Part shown: one piece after another, positions 36,734-44,761 of the stretch
Position numbering within the stretch: position 1 is the first letter of the stretch
How the letters are laid out: each line of letters begins with the position of its first letter
From: Arthrobacter sp. Alg241-R88
Lineage (GTDB): Bacteria; Actinomycetota; Actinomycetes; Actinomycetales; Micrococcaceae
NCBI RefSeq assembly: GCF_900537115.1
Contig: NZ_UNRG01000003.1
Span: forward strand, 386,211-442,280
DNA: 56,070 nt
Reading direction: 5' to 3'
Made by a program: the position numbers and the translations under genes
Notes under the pieces: generated by a model
What the model was told of the DNA's origin: nothing
Database searches by the model: none
What the model saw: the letters and a program-made list of their open reading frames with translations, nothing else

Positions 36734-37120
36734 TCAGTTGACCGCGCCGGTGTACTTCTCGCCGGGGCCCTTGCCCGGAGCGTCGGGGATCAGCGACTCC
36801 TCGCGGAAGGCCAGCTGAAGTGAACGCAGGCCGTCGCGCAAGGGGCCTGCGTGCTGGGAACCGATCTCCGGGGCGGCCGCGGTAACCAAACCGGCCAGGG
36901 CCGTGATCAGCTTCCGGGCCTCGTCCAGGTCCTTCAGCTCCTCGGCATTGTCTTCGGCAGCAAGGCCAAGCTTGACCGCAGCTGCACTCATCAGGTGAAC
37001 GGCTGCAGTGGTGATGACCTCAATGGCCGGCACTTCCGAAATGTCGCGAATCTGCTGGGAGACGTCGGTACCGGCGTCCGCAGGCTCGAAAACGTATGAA
37101 TTACTGTCTGGGGTGCTCAT
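36734..37120 (-). CDS. DUF1844 family protein
   Basis: 128 residues. The core IEVITTAAVHLMSAAAVKLGLAAED..LDEARKLITALAGLVTAAAPEIG is typical of DUF1844, a small family divergent from infC in actinobacteria. Gly/Pro-rich ends flank it. Function unknown. Confidence 0.88.
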   Translation of the reverse strand: MSTPDSNSYVFEPADAGTDVSQQIRDISEVPAIEVITTAAVHLMSAAAVKLGLAAEDNAEELKDLDEARKLITALAGLVTAAAPEIGSQHAGPLRDGLRSLQLAFREESLIPDAPGKGPGEKYTGAVN

Positions 37121-37468
37121 ACTGGTAAGCTTGACACAGACCGACTGGATGTCGTTATTTCAGAGATTGTTCCAAACGATCAAGGTTCCCACCGGCGCTT
37201 CACTGCGTTGACGGGAATTTTTTCTGTAAGATGGCATGCAGTTTGCAAGCGGAGTTCTCTCCCACCCGCGTCAGCCGCAGTTCCGCAGGATCCATGGAAC
37301 GCAAGGTTGCCGGGTACTGGTTGGCAGCGGAACCGGCACAGGCCGGAACCATCCGTGCAGTCCCCTTAAGCGGGACGCGCACAGCCAATCCTCGAGGCCT
37401 TCGATTGCTCTGGCAATTGGGGGCCTTCTCTATTTGCCGGGATCCCACAACAACACAGGAGCTTTAAC
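37121..37468 (+). promoter_or_regulatory. infC leader and divergent promoter region
   Basis: 348 bp without a supported gene. A TTGACG (37209) and TAAGAT (37227) are present, but their 12-13 nt spacing is short, so I treat TAAGAT as an isolated -10. Transcription from there leaves a leader of about 230 nt before infC. It contains several short hairpins and ends in AGGAG (37457-37461). A regulatory leader for the IF3-L35-L20 operon is plausible, but no known L20/IF3 leader motif was recognised. Confidence 0.4.
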
Positions 37469-38539
37469 ATTAGCGAGCCAAGAATCAATGAGCGTATCCG
37501 CGTCCCCGAGGTGCGGCTGGTCGGCCCTGCAGGTGAACAGGTAGGAATCGTCCGTATTGAGGATGCCCTGCGTCTGGCCGCCGAGTCCGACCTTGATCTC
37601 GTTGAAGTTGCACCTCAGGCTAAGCCTCCGGTGTGCAAGCTGATGGACTTCGGCAAGTACAAGTACGAGGCCGCGGTCAAGGCACGTGAAGCACGGAAGA
37701 ACCAGACGAACACCGTTCTGAAGGAGATCCGTTTCCGCCTGAAGATTGACACCCACGACTACGAGACCAAGCGCGGGCATGCACTGCGCTTCCTCGGCGC
37801 CGGGGACAAGGTCAAGGCCATGATCCAGTTCCGCGGCCGCGAACAGCAGCGTCCGGAAATGGGCATCCGGCTTTTGCAGCGTTTTGCCGACGACGTCGCT
37901 GAAGTTGGCGTGGTTGAATCCAGCCCGCGGATCGACGGCCGCAACATGGTCATGGTGGTTGGCCCGTTGAAGAACAAGGCTGAGGCCAAGGCTGAGGCAC
38001 GCCGCGCAACGCAGCGGGCTGAAGCGAAAGCGCAGAACGAAGCCAAGGCAACTGGCCGGGTCGACGTTTCCGGCAGCGACCAGGCACCCTTGACGCAGTC
38101 CCTCGCGGACCTGCTTCCCGAGGGATTCACGGTGTCGACGGAACCGGAAGCAGCAGCTGAAGCTCCCGTGCAGGAGGCGGCTCCCGCCGTCGAACCTGCC
38201 GCGCCTCCCGCGCCTGCCAAGGAATCCGTCCAGGAGGCTCCCAAGCAGGAGGCTGTCAAGGAAGCTCCGAAGCAGGAAGCTCCGAAGCAGGAGACTCCAC
38301 GGAAGGAAGCTCCCAAGGCTCCCGCACCGAGGGCCGCTGCCCCCGCACCGAAGGCTGCTGCACCGGCCCCCAAGCCAGTTGCTGAAAAGCCCGAAGCTGC
38401 CAAGCCGGCAGCCGCGGCGCCGAAGCCCGCAGCAGTTCCTGCTCCGCCGAAGCCGGTGGCCAGGCCCGCTGCACCCAAGCCCGCTGCCCGCCCTGCCCCC
38501 AAGGCAGTGCCGAAGCCGGCTGGCAAGAAGACCACTTAG
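37469..38539 (+). CDS. infC: Translation initiation factor IF-3, ATT start, long C-terminal tail
   Basis: IF3 checks start codons and keeps 30S subunits free. The frame reads [28 protein letters not shown], matching the actinobacterial IF3 N-terminus. The first codon is ATT at 37469, with AGGAG 7 nt upstream. The alternative GTG 37511 would delete 14 conserved residues. The two IF3 domains end near residue 185. A further tail of about 170 residues is rich in Ala, Pro, Lys and Glu ([11 protein letters not shown].., APKPAA..), making 356 in all versus the usual 180-200. An AUU start is the classic basis of infC autoregulation in E. coli. Confidence 0.93.
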   Translation: MSEPRINERIRVPEVRLVGPAGEQVGIVRIEDALRLAAESDLDLVEVAPQAKPPVCKLMDFGKYKYEAAVKAREARKNQTNTVLKEIRFRLKIDTHDYETKRGHALRFLGAGDKVKAMIQFRGREQQRPEMGIRLLQRFADDVAEVGVVESSPRIDGRNMVMVVGPLKNKAEAKAEARRATQRAEAKAQNEAKATGRVDVSGSDQAPLTQSLADLLPEGFTVSTEPEAAAEAPVQEAAPAVEPAAPPAPAKESVQEAPKQEAVKEAPKQEAPKQETPRKEAPKAPAPRAAAPAPKAAAPAPKPVAEKPEAAKPAAAAPKPAAVPAPPKPVARPAAPKPAARPAPKAVPKPAGKKTT

Positions 38540-38655
38540 TCCACAGCTGCCGGAGGTCGCCCTCCGGCAGTCAGCAACCAGCACGCCGCCCCCAGGGGCA
38601 GCTGCGCGATAGAACTGCAGGCCCAGCCTGCGGACATGTAAGGAGATCGGTTCCC

Positions 38656-38850
38656 ATGCCGAAGATGAAGACCCACAGTGGTGCTAAGAAGCGCTTCAAG
38701 CTGACCGGCAGCGGCAAGCTGCGCCGCCAGCAGGCCAACCGCCGCCACTACCTCGAGCACAAGTCCTCCAGGCTGACCCGCCGCCTCGCCGGCGACAAGA
38801 TCGTCTTCAAGGGCGACGCCAAGGTCATCCGGAAGATGCTCGGCATCTAG
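38656..38850 (+). CDS. rpmI: 50S ribosomal protein L35
   Basis: 64 residues, [24 protein letters not shown].. to ..VIRKMLGI, the full conserved L35 sequence pattern. AGGAGA lies before the ATG. It is in the order infC-rpmI-rplT. Confidence 0.97.
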   Translation: MPKMKTHSGAKKRFKLTGSGKLRRQQANRRHYLEHKSSRLTRRLAGDKIVFKGDAKVIRKMLGI

Positions 38851-38970
38851 TTTCCAAGTTTTTTGACTGACCACCACTTGGTGTAAGTCACCTACCAAAA
38901 AGCCTTCTCAGGCCGCCGGGGAACTCCGGCAGTAGATGCTTGGGAGCAGAATTTTCGAAGGAGTACGCAC

Positions 38971-39363
38971 GTGGCACGTGTGAAGAGGGCGGTCAACGCC
39001 CACAAGAAGCGCCGGGTTATCCTTGAACGCGCAAAGGGCTACCGCGGACAGCGTTCGCGCCTGTACCGCAAGGCAAAAGAGCAGCTGCTGCACTCATTTG
39101 TCTACAGCTACGGCGACCGCAAGAAGAAGAAGGGCGACTTCCGCCGCCTGTGGATCCAGCGCATCAACGCTGCTTCCCGCGCCAATGGCCTCACCTACAA
39201 CCGTCTCATCCAGGGCCTGAAGGCCGCTGAGGTTGAGGTTGACCGCCGTATGCTGGCCGAGCTGGCCGTCTCGGACGCCAACGCCTTCGCTGCGCTGGTC
39301 CAGGTTGCCAAGGACTCGCTGCCGGCCGACACCTCCGCCAAGAAGGTTGTCGCTGCACAGTAG
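38971..39363 (+). CDS. rplT: 50S ribosomal protein L20
   Basis: 130 residues ([37 protein letters not shown]..). It is essential for 50S assembly and in other bacteria represses this operon. GTG start with AAGGAG upstream. The 120-nt gap from rpmI holds no gene. Confidence 0.97.
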   Translation: MARVKRAVNAHKKRRVILERAKGYRGQRSRLYRKAKEQLLHSFVYSYGDRKKKKGDFRRLWIQRINAASRANGLTYNRLIQGLKAAEVEVDRRMLAELAVSDANAFAALVQVAKDSLPADTSAKKVVAAQ

Positions 39364-39416
39364 CACCTGCCTTCCCTCACGCGAGGGGCAGTTCAGGAAC
39401 TGGTGGCCCTAGCCAC

Positions 39417-39422
39417 TAAAGT
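39417..39422 (+). promoter_or_regulatory. -10 element TAAAGT for leaderless SpoU methyltransferase
   Basis: TAAAGT is 7 nt before the ATG at 39430, which decides this start over the in-frame GTG at 39403. Confidence 0.5.
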
Positions 39423-39429
39423 TTCCTAT

Positions 39430-40341
39430 ATGAACGAAACCGGGCGCCCGCAGGATTTTCCACTCTCCAACCCCCGAGCAGATCGGGTCAAGGATGTGGC
39501 AAAACTTGCCGGGCGCCCGGCGCGTTTAAAGCGTGGACAGTTCCTGGCTGAAGGCCCCCAGGCAGTCCGCGAGGCGCTGAAGCTCCACCAGCAGCGCCTC
39601 GCCGAGGGAGCCCCCGGGGTGGTCATCGAGGTGTTCGCCAGCGAAGCCTGTCTGGACCGGTTTCCCGAGTTCGAGGAACTCTCTGAGGGCACGAACGCCC
39701 GGCTGGCCACAGACGAGGTCCTGGCCGCCATGGCAGACACCGTCAACCCGCAGGGCATCATTGCCGTCTGCCGTTTCCTGGATGTGGCGCTTGAAGAAGT
39801 GCTCGACGCCGGCCCGCGCCTGATTGCCGTACTGTGCCAGGTCCGCGACCCGGGTAATGCCGGAACCGTCCTCCGCGCGGCGGATTCGGCGGGAGCAGAT
39901 GCGGTGGTTCTCACCGGCTCCAGCGTTGACATCTACAACCCCAAGGCGGTCCGCTCCACGGCCGGATCCCTGTTCCACCTTCCGGTGGTGCTGGGAGCCG
40001 ACGTCAACGAACTGGCAGCGGCGTGCCGGGCGCGGGGGATCGGTATCCTGGCTGCTGACGGCTACGGCTCCCTCAACCTTGATGCGCTGCAGGACGAGAA
40101 CGCCCGGCGCCGGCTGACCGGGGACGGAGCCCCCTCGGAGTACGACCTGGAAAATCCCACGGCCTGGCTGTTCGGAAATGAGGCCCAGGGGTTATCCCAG
40201 GAGGAGCTGGACCTGGCGGACCACCGGGTGGCGGTCCCGGTCTACGGTGCTGCAGAAAGCCTCAACCTGGGCACTGCAGCGACCGTCTGCCTCTACGCCA
40301 GTGCGCGTTCGCAGCACCTGCCGGCCGCCCTGACGGCGTAG
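39430..40341 (+). CDS. TrmH/SpoU-family RNA 2'-O-methyltransferase
   Basis: 303 residues. The N-terminal substrate-binding domain starts RVKDVAKLAGRPARLKRGQFLAEGPQAV. The knotted SPOUT domain has motif 1 DPGNAGTVLRAADSAGADAVVL, motif 2 WLFGNEAQGLSQEE and motif 3 VPVYGAAESLNLGTAATV. It methylates rRNA or tRNA ribose; placed after rplT, it is the usual 23S rRNA-type enzyme in actinobacteria. The exact target is unknown. Confidence 0.92.
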   Translation: MNETGRPQDFPLSNPRADRVKDVAKLAGRPARLKRGQFLAEGPQAVREALKLHQQRLAEGAPGVVIEVFASEACLDRFPEFEELSEGTNARLATDEVLAAMADTVNPQGIIAVCRFLDVALEEVLDAGPRLIAVLCQVRDPGNAGTVLRAADSAGADAVVLTGSSVDIYNPKAVRSTAGSLFHLPVVLGADVNELAAACRARGIGILAADGYGSLNLDALQDENARRRLTGDGAPSEYDLENPTAWLFGNEAQGLSQEELDLADHRVAVPVYGAAESLNLGTAATVCLYASARSQHLPAALTA

Positions 40342-40350
40342 TTTTTCGTA

Positions 40351-40437
40351 CAGACCCTGCCACATAGACCCTGACACACCGCCCCTGACACACAGGCCCT
40401 GACACACAGGCCCTGCCACACAGACCCTGACACACAG
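40351..40437. repeat. Six degenerate 14-16 bp tandem repeats
   Basis: Units follow CCCTG(A/C)CACACAG(G/A): CCCTGCCACATAGA, CCCTGACACACCGC, CCCTGACACACAGG (twice), CCCTGCCACACAGA, CCCTGACACACAGC. They are contiguous, with no spacers of CRISPR type, and lie directly after the methyltransferase stop. Confidence 0.85.
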
Positions 40438-40467
40438 CGAGGGCCCCGGTTGCTCCGGAGCCCTCGC
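40437..40467. terminator. Bidirectional terminator
   Basis: GCGAGGGC/GCCCTCGC with inner CCGG/CCGG pairing and a 5-nt loop. It lies between the convergent methyltransferase and GlsB-type genes; TTCTGTGAAATTTT follows on plus. Confidence 0.85.
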
Positions 40468-40494
40468 TTCTGTGAAATTTTGGTGTACCGGAAC

Positions 40495-40770
40495 TCAGGG
40501 CGCGCGGGAGGTTTTGCCGCGCCCGGTGATGGCACCGTAGATGCCGGCGACCACCAGGCCGCCTACGATGGCGAGAATCCACGTGCCGAGATCGAAGAAG
40601 GCGAGATCGCCCCTGTTGAAGAGCAGGCTACCGATCCAGCCGCCCACAATTGCGCCTACCACGCCAAGAACCAGGCTGGTGACCCAACCGCCGCCTACCC
40701 TGCCGGGCATCACGGCTTTAACAATGGCCCCAACGATGAGGCCGAGAATAATCCAAGCAAGAAAACCCAT
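40495..40770 (-). CDS. GlsB/YeaQ/YmgE-family membrane protein
   Basis: 91 residues with three hydrophobic helices and Gly-rich turns (MGFLAWIILGLIVGAIVKAVMPG.., ..VLGVVGAIVGGWIGSLLF.., ..ILAIVGGLVVAGIYGAI). This is the transglycosylase-associated/GlsB family, linked to stress response in several bacteria. AAGGAGGAG lies just before the ATG. Single-gene unit. Confidence 0.9.
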   Translation of the reverse strand: MGFLAWIILGLIVGAIVKAVMPGRVGGGWVTSLVLGVVGAIVGGWIGSLLFNRGDLAFFDLGTWILAIVGGLVVAGIYGAITGRGKTSRAP

Positions 40771-40853
40771 GTCTCCTCCTTATAGTGACCGGGATAAACC
40801 CTCCCGATGAGCATCAAGCTAACATAGGGGCCTGCACAATGTCAGCATGCTTA

Positions 40854-40879
40854 GGGTTTGGTGCTGGGGTTTGGTGCTG
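40854..40879. repeat. Two tandem copies of GGGTTTGGTGCTG
   Basis: A perfect 13-bp duplication in the gap between the GlsB-type and MFS genes, just past the MFS stop codon. Confidence 0.85.
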
Positions 40880-40889
40880 GTGCATGCAA

Positions 40890-42098
40890 TCAGGCGGTCA
40901 GCGGCCTTTTGCGTTCCAGCAGGCCGCTTACGACGGCGACGCCAAGGCCCAGGACGGCCAGGCATGCGCCCACCAGCGCGGGGGCAACGTAGCCCCATCC
41001 CCAGGCGATGACCAGCCCGCCCAGGAAAGCGCCGAGGGCGTTGGCAACGTTCAGGGCCGCGTGGTTCAGGGACGACGCCAGCGACGGCGCGTCCGGGGAG
41101 GCGTCCAGCAGTCGGGTCTGCAGCGCCGGTACGAGCATGGAGCCGGCGGCGCCCACCACGAAGACCATCACCAGGGCCGACCAGGGCCACTGAGCAGCGA
41201 TCGCGTACACCACCAGGGCCACCGCGATGGCAGGCAGCACGCTGTAGAGCGTGCCCATCACGGATTTGTCGGCGATCCTGCCGCCGACGACGTTGCCGGC
41301 CACCATGCCCAGTCCGTAAAGGGCCACTACCAGCGGAATCAGCGACGACGGGAGTCCGGCCACATGGGTCATCGTGTGGGAGATGTACGTGTACGTGGCA
41401 AAAAAACCGCCGAAGCCGACGATGCCGATCATGATGGCAAGCCACACCTGGAGCCGCTTCAGAGCCCCCAGTTCACGCCGGATGCTGGCATCAGGATGGG
41501 CCTCATGGAACGGAACAAACCGCCAGATCAGCACCACGGTCAGAACTCCGAGAAGGCCTACCAGGATAAACAGCAGCCGCCAGCCGTAGGTCTGTCCCAC
41601 CCAGGTTGCCGCCGGAACCCCAATGACGTTGGAAATGCTCAGGCCCGCCATCACCATGGAGATCGCCCAGCCGCGGCGGGTGGGCGGCACGAGCGAGGCG
41701 GCGATGACGGCGGCAACACCAAAAAATGCGCCGTGCGGCAGCCCGGCCGCGAAACGTGACACCAGCATGGTTCCGTAGTCCGGGGCCAGGAAGGACGTGA
41801 GGTTGGCGACGGTAAAGAAGAGCATGAGTCCGAGTGCCAGGTTCTTGCGGGGAAGTTTTGCACCGACGGCGGCAAGCAGCGGTGCGCCGACCACCACTCC
41901 CAGCGCGTAGGCGGATATGAGATGCCCGGCTTCGGGCGTGCTGATGCCCAGGCCCTGTTCCACCTCCTTGAGCAGGCCCATCATGGTGAACTCGGTGACG
42001 CCGATGCCCACCCCTCCCATCGCCAGGGCGAGGATCGCCATGGCGATATTGGGGGAGGAGGTGCTTTTTGCCGTGGGCGACTGTAGGACGCTGCTCAT
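40890..42098 (-). CDS. MFS transporter (DHA1-type drug/metabolite exporter)
   Basis: 402 residues, twelve membrane segments. The first reads MAILALAMGGVGIGVTEFTMMGLL, the common AraJ/YdhP-type opening with Gly and Glu/Thr-Phe. Loop 2-3 has VVVGAPLLAAVGAKLPRKNL, an antiporter-like motif A. Start ATG 42098 is chosen because the 98 residues upstream are not membrane-protein-like. Substrate unknown. Confidence 0.87.
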   Translation of the reverse strand: MSSVLQSPTAKSTSSPNIAMAILALAMGGVGIGVTEFTMMGLLKEVEQGLGISTPEAGHLISAYALGVVVGAPLLAAVGAKLPRKNLALGLMLFFTVANLTSFLAPDYGTMLVSRFAAGLPHGAFFGVAAVIAASLVPPTRRGWAISMVMAGLSISNVIGVPAATWVGQTYGWRLLFILVGLLGVLTVVLIWRFVPFHEAHPDASIRRELGALKRLQVWLAIMIGIVGFGGFFATYTYISHTMTHVAGLPSSLIPLVVALYGLGMVAGNVVGGRIADKSVMGTLYSVLPAIAVALVVYAIAAQWPWSALVMVFVVGAAGSMLVPALQTRLLDASPDAPSLASSLNHAALNVANALGAFLGGLVIAWGWGYVAPALVGACLAVLGLGVAVVSGLLERKRPLTA

Positions 42099-42264
42099 GT
42101 GCCTGCTTTTCGAAGTGCTGGAGATACAAGGTTGGGCTGCAGCCACGGCAGTGGGGCTGGGATGAGGCCTGGACCCCCGGGAAAACCTCCGGCGGCGTAC
42201 AGGTATTCCCCGGGCGTGGAATGAGTGCCCCGGGCCTTTCCATTGTCCCCCATAGAATGGGGCG

Positions 42265-42714
42265 GTGACTGGACTGATACAGGTGGTGGGCGGAGCCGTA
42301 GTTGACCGCCTCCGGGAGCCTTCCGGGCTGCTCGTGGCGCGGCGCAGTGCGCCGGAGAAGCTGGCCGGGCTCTGGGAGTTCCCGGGTGGCAAGGTGGAAC
42401 CGGGCGAAGAGCCGGAGGCAGCGCTCTGCCGCGAGCTGTCCGAGGAACTTGGTATCGGGGCGCGTCTGGGCGTGGAGCTTCAGGCCGAAGCCCGCCACGG
42501 CTGGCCGCTGAACGAACGGGCCAGTATGCGGGTCTGGTTCGCGGAAATCGTTCAGGGTGTGCCGCAGCCCCTCGAAGACCACGATGAGCTTCGGTGGGTG
42601 TCCCTGGACAACCACGACGAGGTCCTTGGCCTGCCGTGGATTCCTGCCGACTTTCCCATCGTGCGTGCCTTGCTGGCGGAGCTGGCCCTGCCGGCGGGAA
42701 ATGGGCGCTCCTAG
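42265..42714 (+). CDS. Nudix hydrolase, MutT-like
   Basis: 149 residues with the Nudix box GGKVEPGEEPEAALCRELSEELG preceded by LWEFP, the MutT-type arrangement that cleans 8-oxo-dGTP from the nucleotide pool. The GTG start has TAGAAT (42253-42258) 6 nt upstream. Its stop codon shares the CTAG palindrome with the convergent radical SAM gene. The DNA-repair neighbourhood supports a MutT role, though other Nudix substrates are possible. Confidence 0.9.
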   Translation: MTGLIQVVGGAVVDRLREPSGLLVARRSAPEKLAGLWEFPGGKVEPGEEPEAALCRELSEELGIGARLGVELQAEARHGWPLNERASMRVWFAEIVQGVPQPLEDHDELRWVSLDNHDEVLGLPWIPADFPIVRALLAELALPAGNGRS

Positions 42715-43895
42715 AAGAGGGTTTCCTGTCCCGCCGGGCCTGAGGTGCCGGGCGCCGCAGGACGCAATGCTGCCTTCGATGTGGTTGGCGACAGCGAAGC
42801 ATGCTTTCCCGACGGTGTTGTTCCAGGACCCCCCTCGGACGCCATGGCCGGGATGATGCCTGCCGGGTACTCCGCTTCCTCGCCGCGGGGATCGTCCAGG
42901 TCCCGGTGGCTGAAGCCGGACGAATGGGAAAAGCCGTGCCGTGCCTTGAAGTAGCGGACTTTCCCGGCGAGCCAGGCGCGGTATTCCTTTGAAGCGTAGG
43001 AACCAGTTCCGTACAGGCGCCGGTAGCGGCCGGCGAGCCCGGGATGGTTCGCGGCGATCCACTTCATGAACCATTCCCTGGTGCCCGGCTTCAGGTACAG
43101 CGCACCGGCCGTTACGCCGGTGGCTCCGGCGGACGCGAGGGAGGCGAAGAGTGAATCCAGGGCTTCATCACTGTCCGAGAGCCACGGCAGGATGGGCATG
43201 GCCATAACCCCGCACGGCAGCCCGGCGTCACGAAGCCGGGATACAAGCTTCAGCCGCGCCCGTGGTCCCGGCGTGCCTGGCTCGACGGCTTCCGACAGCG
43301 CTTCGTCGGTCATGGCGAGCGAAATGCCGACGCCCACCGGTACTTGCGTGGCCGCACTCTTCAGCAGCGGTATGTCCCTGGCCAGCAGTGTTCCCTTTGT
43401 GAGGATGGACAGGGGAGTGCCGGAGTCGGCCAGGGCGCTGATGATCCCGGGCATCAGCTGATAGCGGCCCTCGGCGCGCTGGTACGGGTCCGTGTTGGTG
43501 CCCAGCGCCACTTGCTGGCGGGTCCAGGAAGGTTTGGCCAGCTCTTTCCGCAGGACCTCGGCCGCGTTGACTTTCACCACCACCTGGCTGTCAAAATCCA
43601 GCCCGGCGTCGAAATCAAGGTAGGTGTGGGTCTTCCTGGCGAAGCAGTACACGCAGGCGTGGCTGCAGCCGCGGTAGGGGTTGATGGTCCATTCAAAAGG
43701 CATCCGTGAACCGGCCGGAATTTTGTTGAGCACCGATTTGGCAGTGACCTCATGGAACGTGATGCCGGCGAAATCAGGTGTGGTCACAGACCTGACCAGG
43801 CCGGCGAGGGGAAGCAGCGCAGCTGGCGCGCCAGCGGCAAGAGTTTCTGCCGGCGGCGGCAGCAGTGCTTGGGCATCCCATCTCATAGGGTCCAT
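42711..43895 (-). CDS. SOS-controlled radical SAM protein (Rv2578c-like)
   Basis: 394 residues. The radical SAM motif is CSHACVYC (C77, C81, C84) in WTINPYRGCSHACVYCFARKTH, the hallmark of the Rv2578c/SplB-related group. The barrel (LGTNTDPYQRAE, LTKGTLLARD, VGVGISLAMTD) is intact. The tail is Ser/Gly/Pro-rich and ends in QETLF, which fits the QxxLF beta-clamp-binding pentapeptide. A LexA box touches the start codon, and Rv2578c is a listed LexA target in M. tuberculosis. The group includes spore photoproduct lyase, so action on damaged DNA is possible, but the reaction is unknown. Confidence 0.85.
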   Translation of the reverse strand: MDPMRWDAQALLPPPAETLAAGAPAALLPLAGLVRSVTTPDFAGITFHEVTAKSVLNKIPAGSRMPFEWTINPYRGCSHACVYCFARKTHTYLDFDAGLDFDSQVVVKVNAAEVLRKELAKPSWTRQQVALGTNTDPYQRAEGRYQLMPGIISALADSGTPLSILTKGTLLARDIPLLKSAATQVPVGVGISLAMTDEALSEAVEPGTPGPRARLKLVSRLRDAGLPCGVMAMPILPWLSDSDEALDSLFASLASAGATGVTAGALYLKPGTREWFMKWIAANHPGLAGRYRRLYGTGSYASKEYRAWLAGKVRYFKARHGFSHSSGFSHRDLDDPRGEEAEYPAGIIPAMASEGGPGTTPSGKHASLSPTTSKAALRPAAPGTSGPAGQETLF

Positions 43896-43911
43896 TCGAA
43901 TGTATGTTCGA
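43896..43911. promoter_or_regulatory. LexA (SOS) box of the radical SAM gene
   Basis: TCGAATGTATGTTCGA, one mismatch from TCGAAC-N4-GTTCGA, ends directly at the ATG on minus. The upstream TTGACT (minus) could be the -35. Confidence 0.85.
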
Positions 43912-43957
43912 ACTTAAGTCAAGCGTCGCGCGGCGCCGGCGGCTAATCAAAGCCTGG

Positions 43958-44758
43958 CTAGGCGCCGGTCTGGAGCTCCCACACCACGGTGATGGCCGCT
44001 GCCACTTCGGAACTACCCGCCTCCACGGTGAGGGCTTCCACAGCAGCAGCCCGCTGCATCCGCGCCAGCGGCACCGGACCCTGGACCGGCGTGTTGTCCG
44101 CTACCGAAACCACCCGTCCCAGCCGGGCGGACGCGAGTTGGGCATACTGCCGGGCGGTTCCCAACGCATCCAGCCACGCGGCCTCCCGCGCACGTGCCCG
44201 CACCGCCGCATCGTCGCTGAAGGCCAGTTCAAGGCCGTTCAGGCGGACCTCGTTGCCGCCCGCCCCTACGGCGTCTGAGATTGCGGCGGAGGCTGCATCG
44301 AGTGCCCGCAGCCTTACGGTGAGGGTGTTGGCCGCAATGTATCCCGTGACGCGCTGCCCTTCGCCTTCCTTCCACGCGAGGTCCGCACGCACGTTTAGGC
44401 CAGTGGTGCGAATGTCGGACCCCTCAACGCCGTGCCGGCGGAAGGCGGAAGAGACTGCTTCGGAACTGGATCCGGCCCGGGAGTAGGCGGCCTCCACCGA
44501 GTCGGCACGGCACTCCACACCAATGGAAACCACCATCAGGTCAGGGGCAGCCTCCGCCGAGCCGGTCCCGGTGACGCTCACGGTACCCGCTGACTGCCCG
44601 CCGCCCGAGCCAGTGCCGCCGGAGCCAGTGCCGCCGGACTGAGCCCTCCCGGATCCAGAACCGCCGGGCTGAGCGCCGCCGGGCTGCGTGCCACCGGGCT
44701 GGTACCTGTCAGGCCCGACGTCGTCACTTGCTGAATCGCGGTCCGGTTCCGTCTGCAT
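43958..44758 (-). CDS. SIMPL (DUF541) domain protein
   Basis: 266 residues. The first 60 are low-complexity with QPGG and GSGG repeats. A SIMPL domain follows (GTVSVTGTGSAEAAPDLMVVSIGVECRADSVEAAYSRAG.. to ..LNGLELAFSDDAAVRARAREAAWLDALGTARQYAQLA..). No signal peptide is evident. SIMPL proteins are mostly of unclear role. GGAGG precedes the start inside the end of the upstream HExxH gene, so the two form an operon. Confidence 0.85.
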   Translation of the reverse strand: MQTEPDRDSASDDVGPDRYQPGGTQPGGAQPGGSGSGRAQSGGTGSGGTGSGGGQSAGTVSVTGTGSAEAAPDLMVVSIGVECRADSVEAAYSRAGSSSEAVSSAFRRHGVEGSDIRTTGLNVRADLAWKEGEGQRVTGYIAANTLTVRLRALDAASAAISDAVGAGGNEVRLNGLELAFSDDAAVRARAREAAWLDALGTARQYAQLASARLGRVVSVADNTPVQGPVPLARMQRAAAVEALTVEAGSSEVAAAITVVWELQTGA

Positions 44759-44761
44759 GGG

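Noticed and set aside
40351..40437. Possible CRISPR array
   Set aside because: Repeats are contiguous with no unique spacers and no cas genes nearby.
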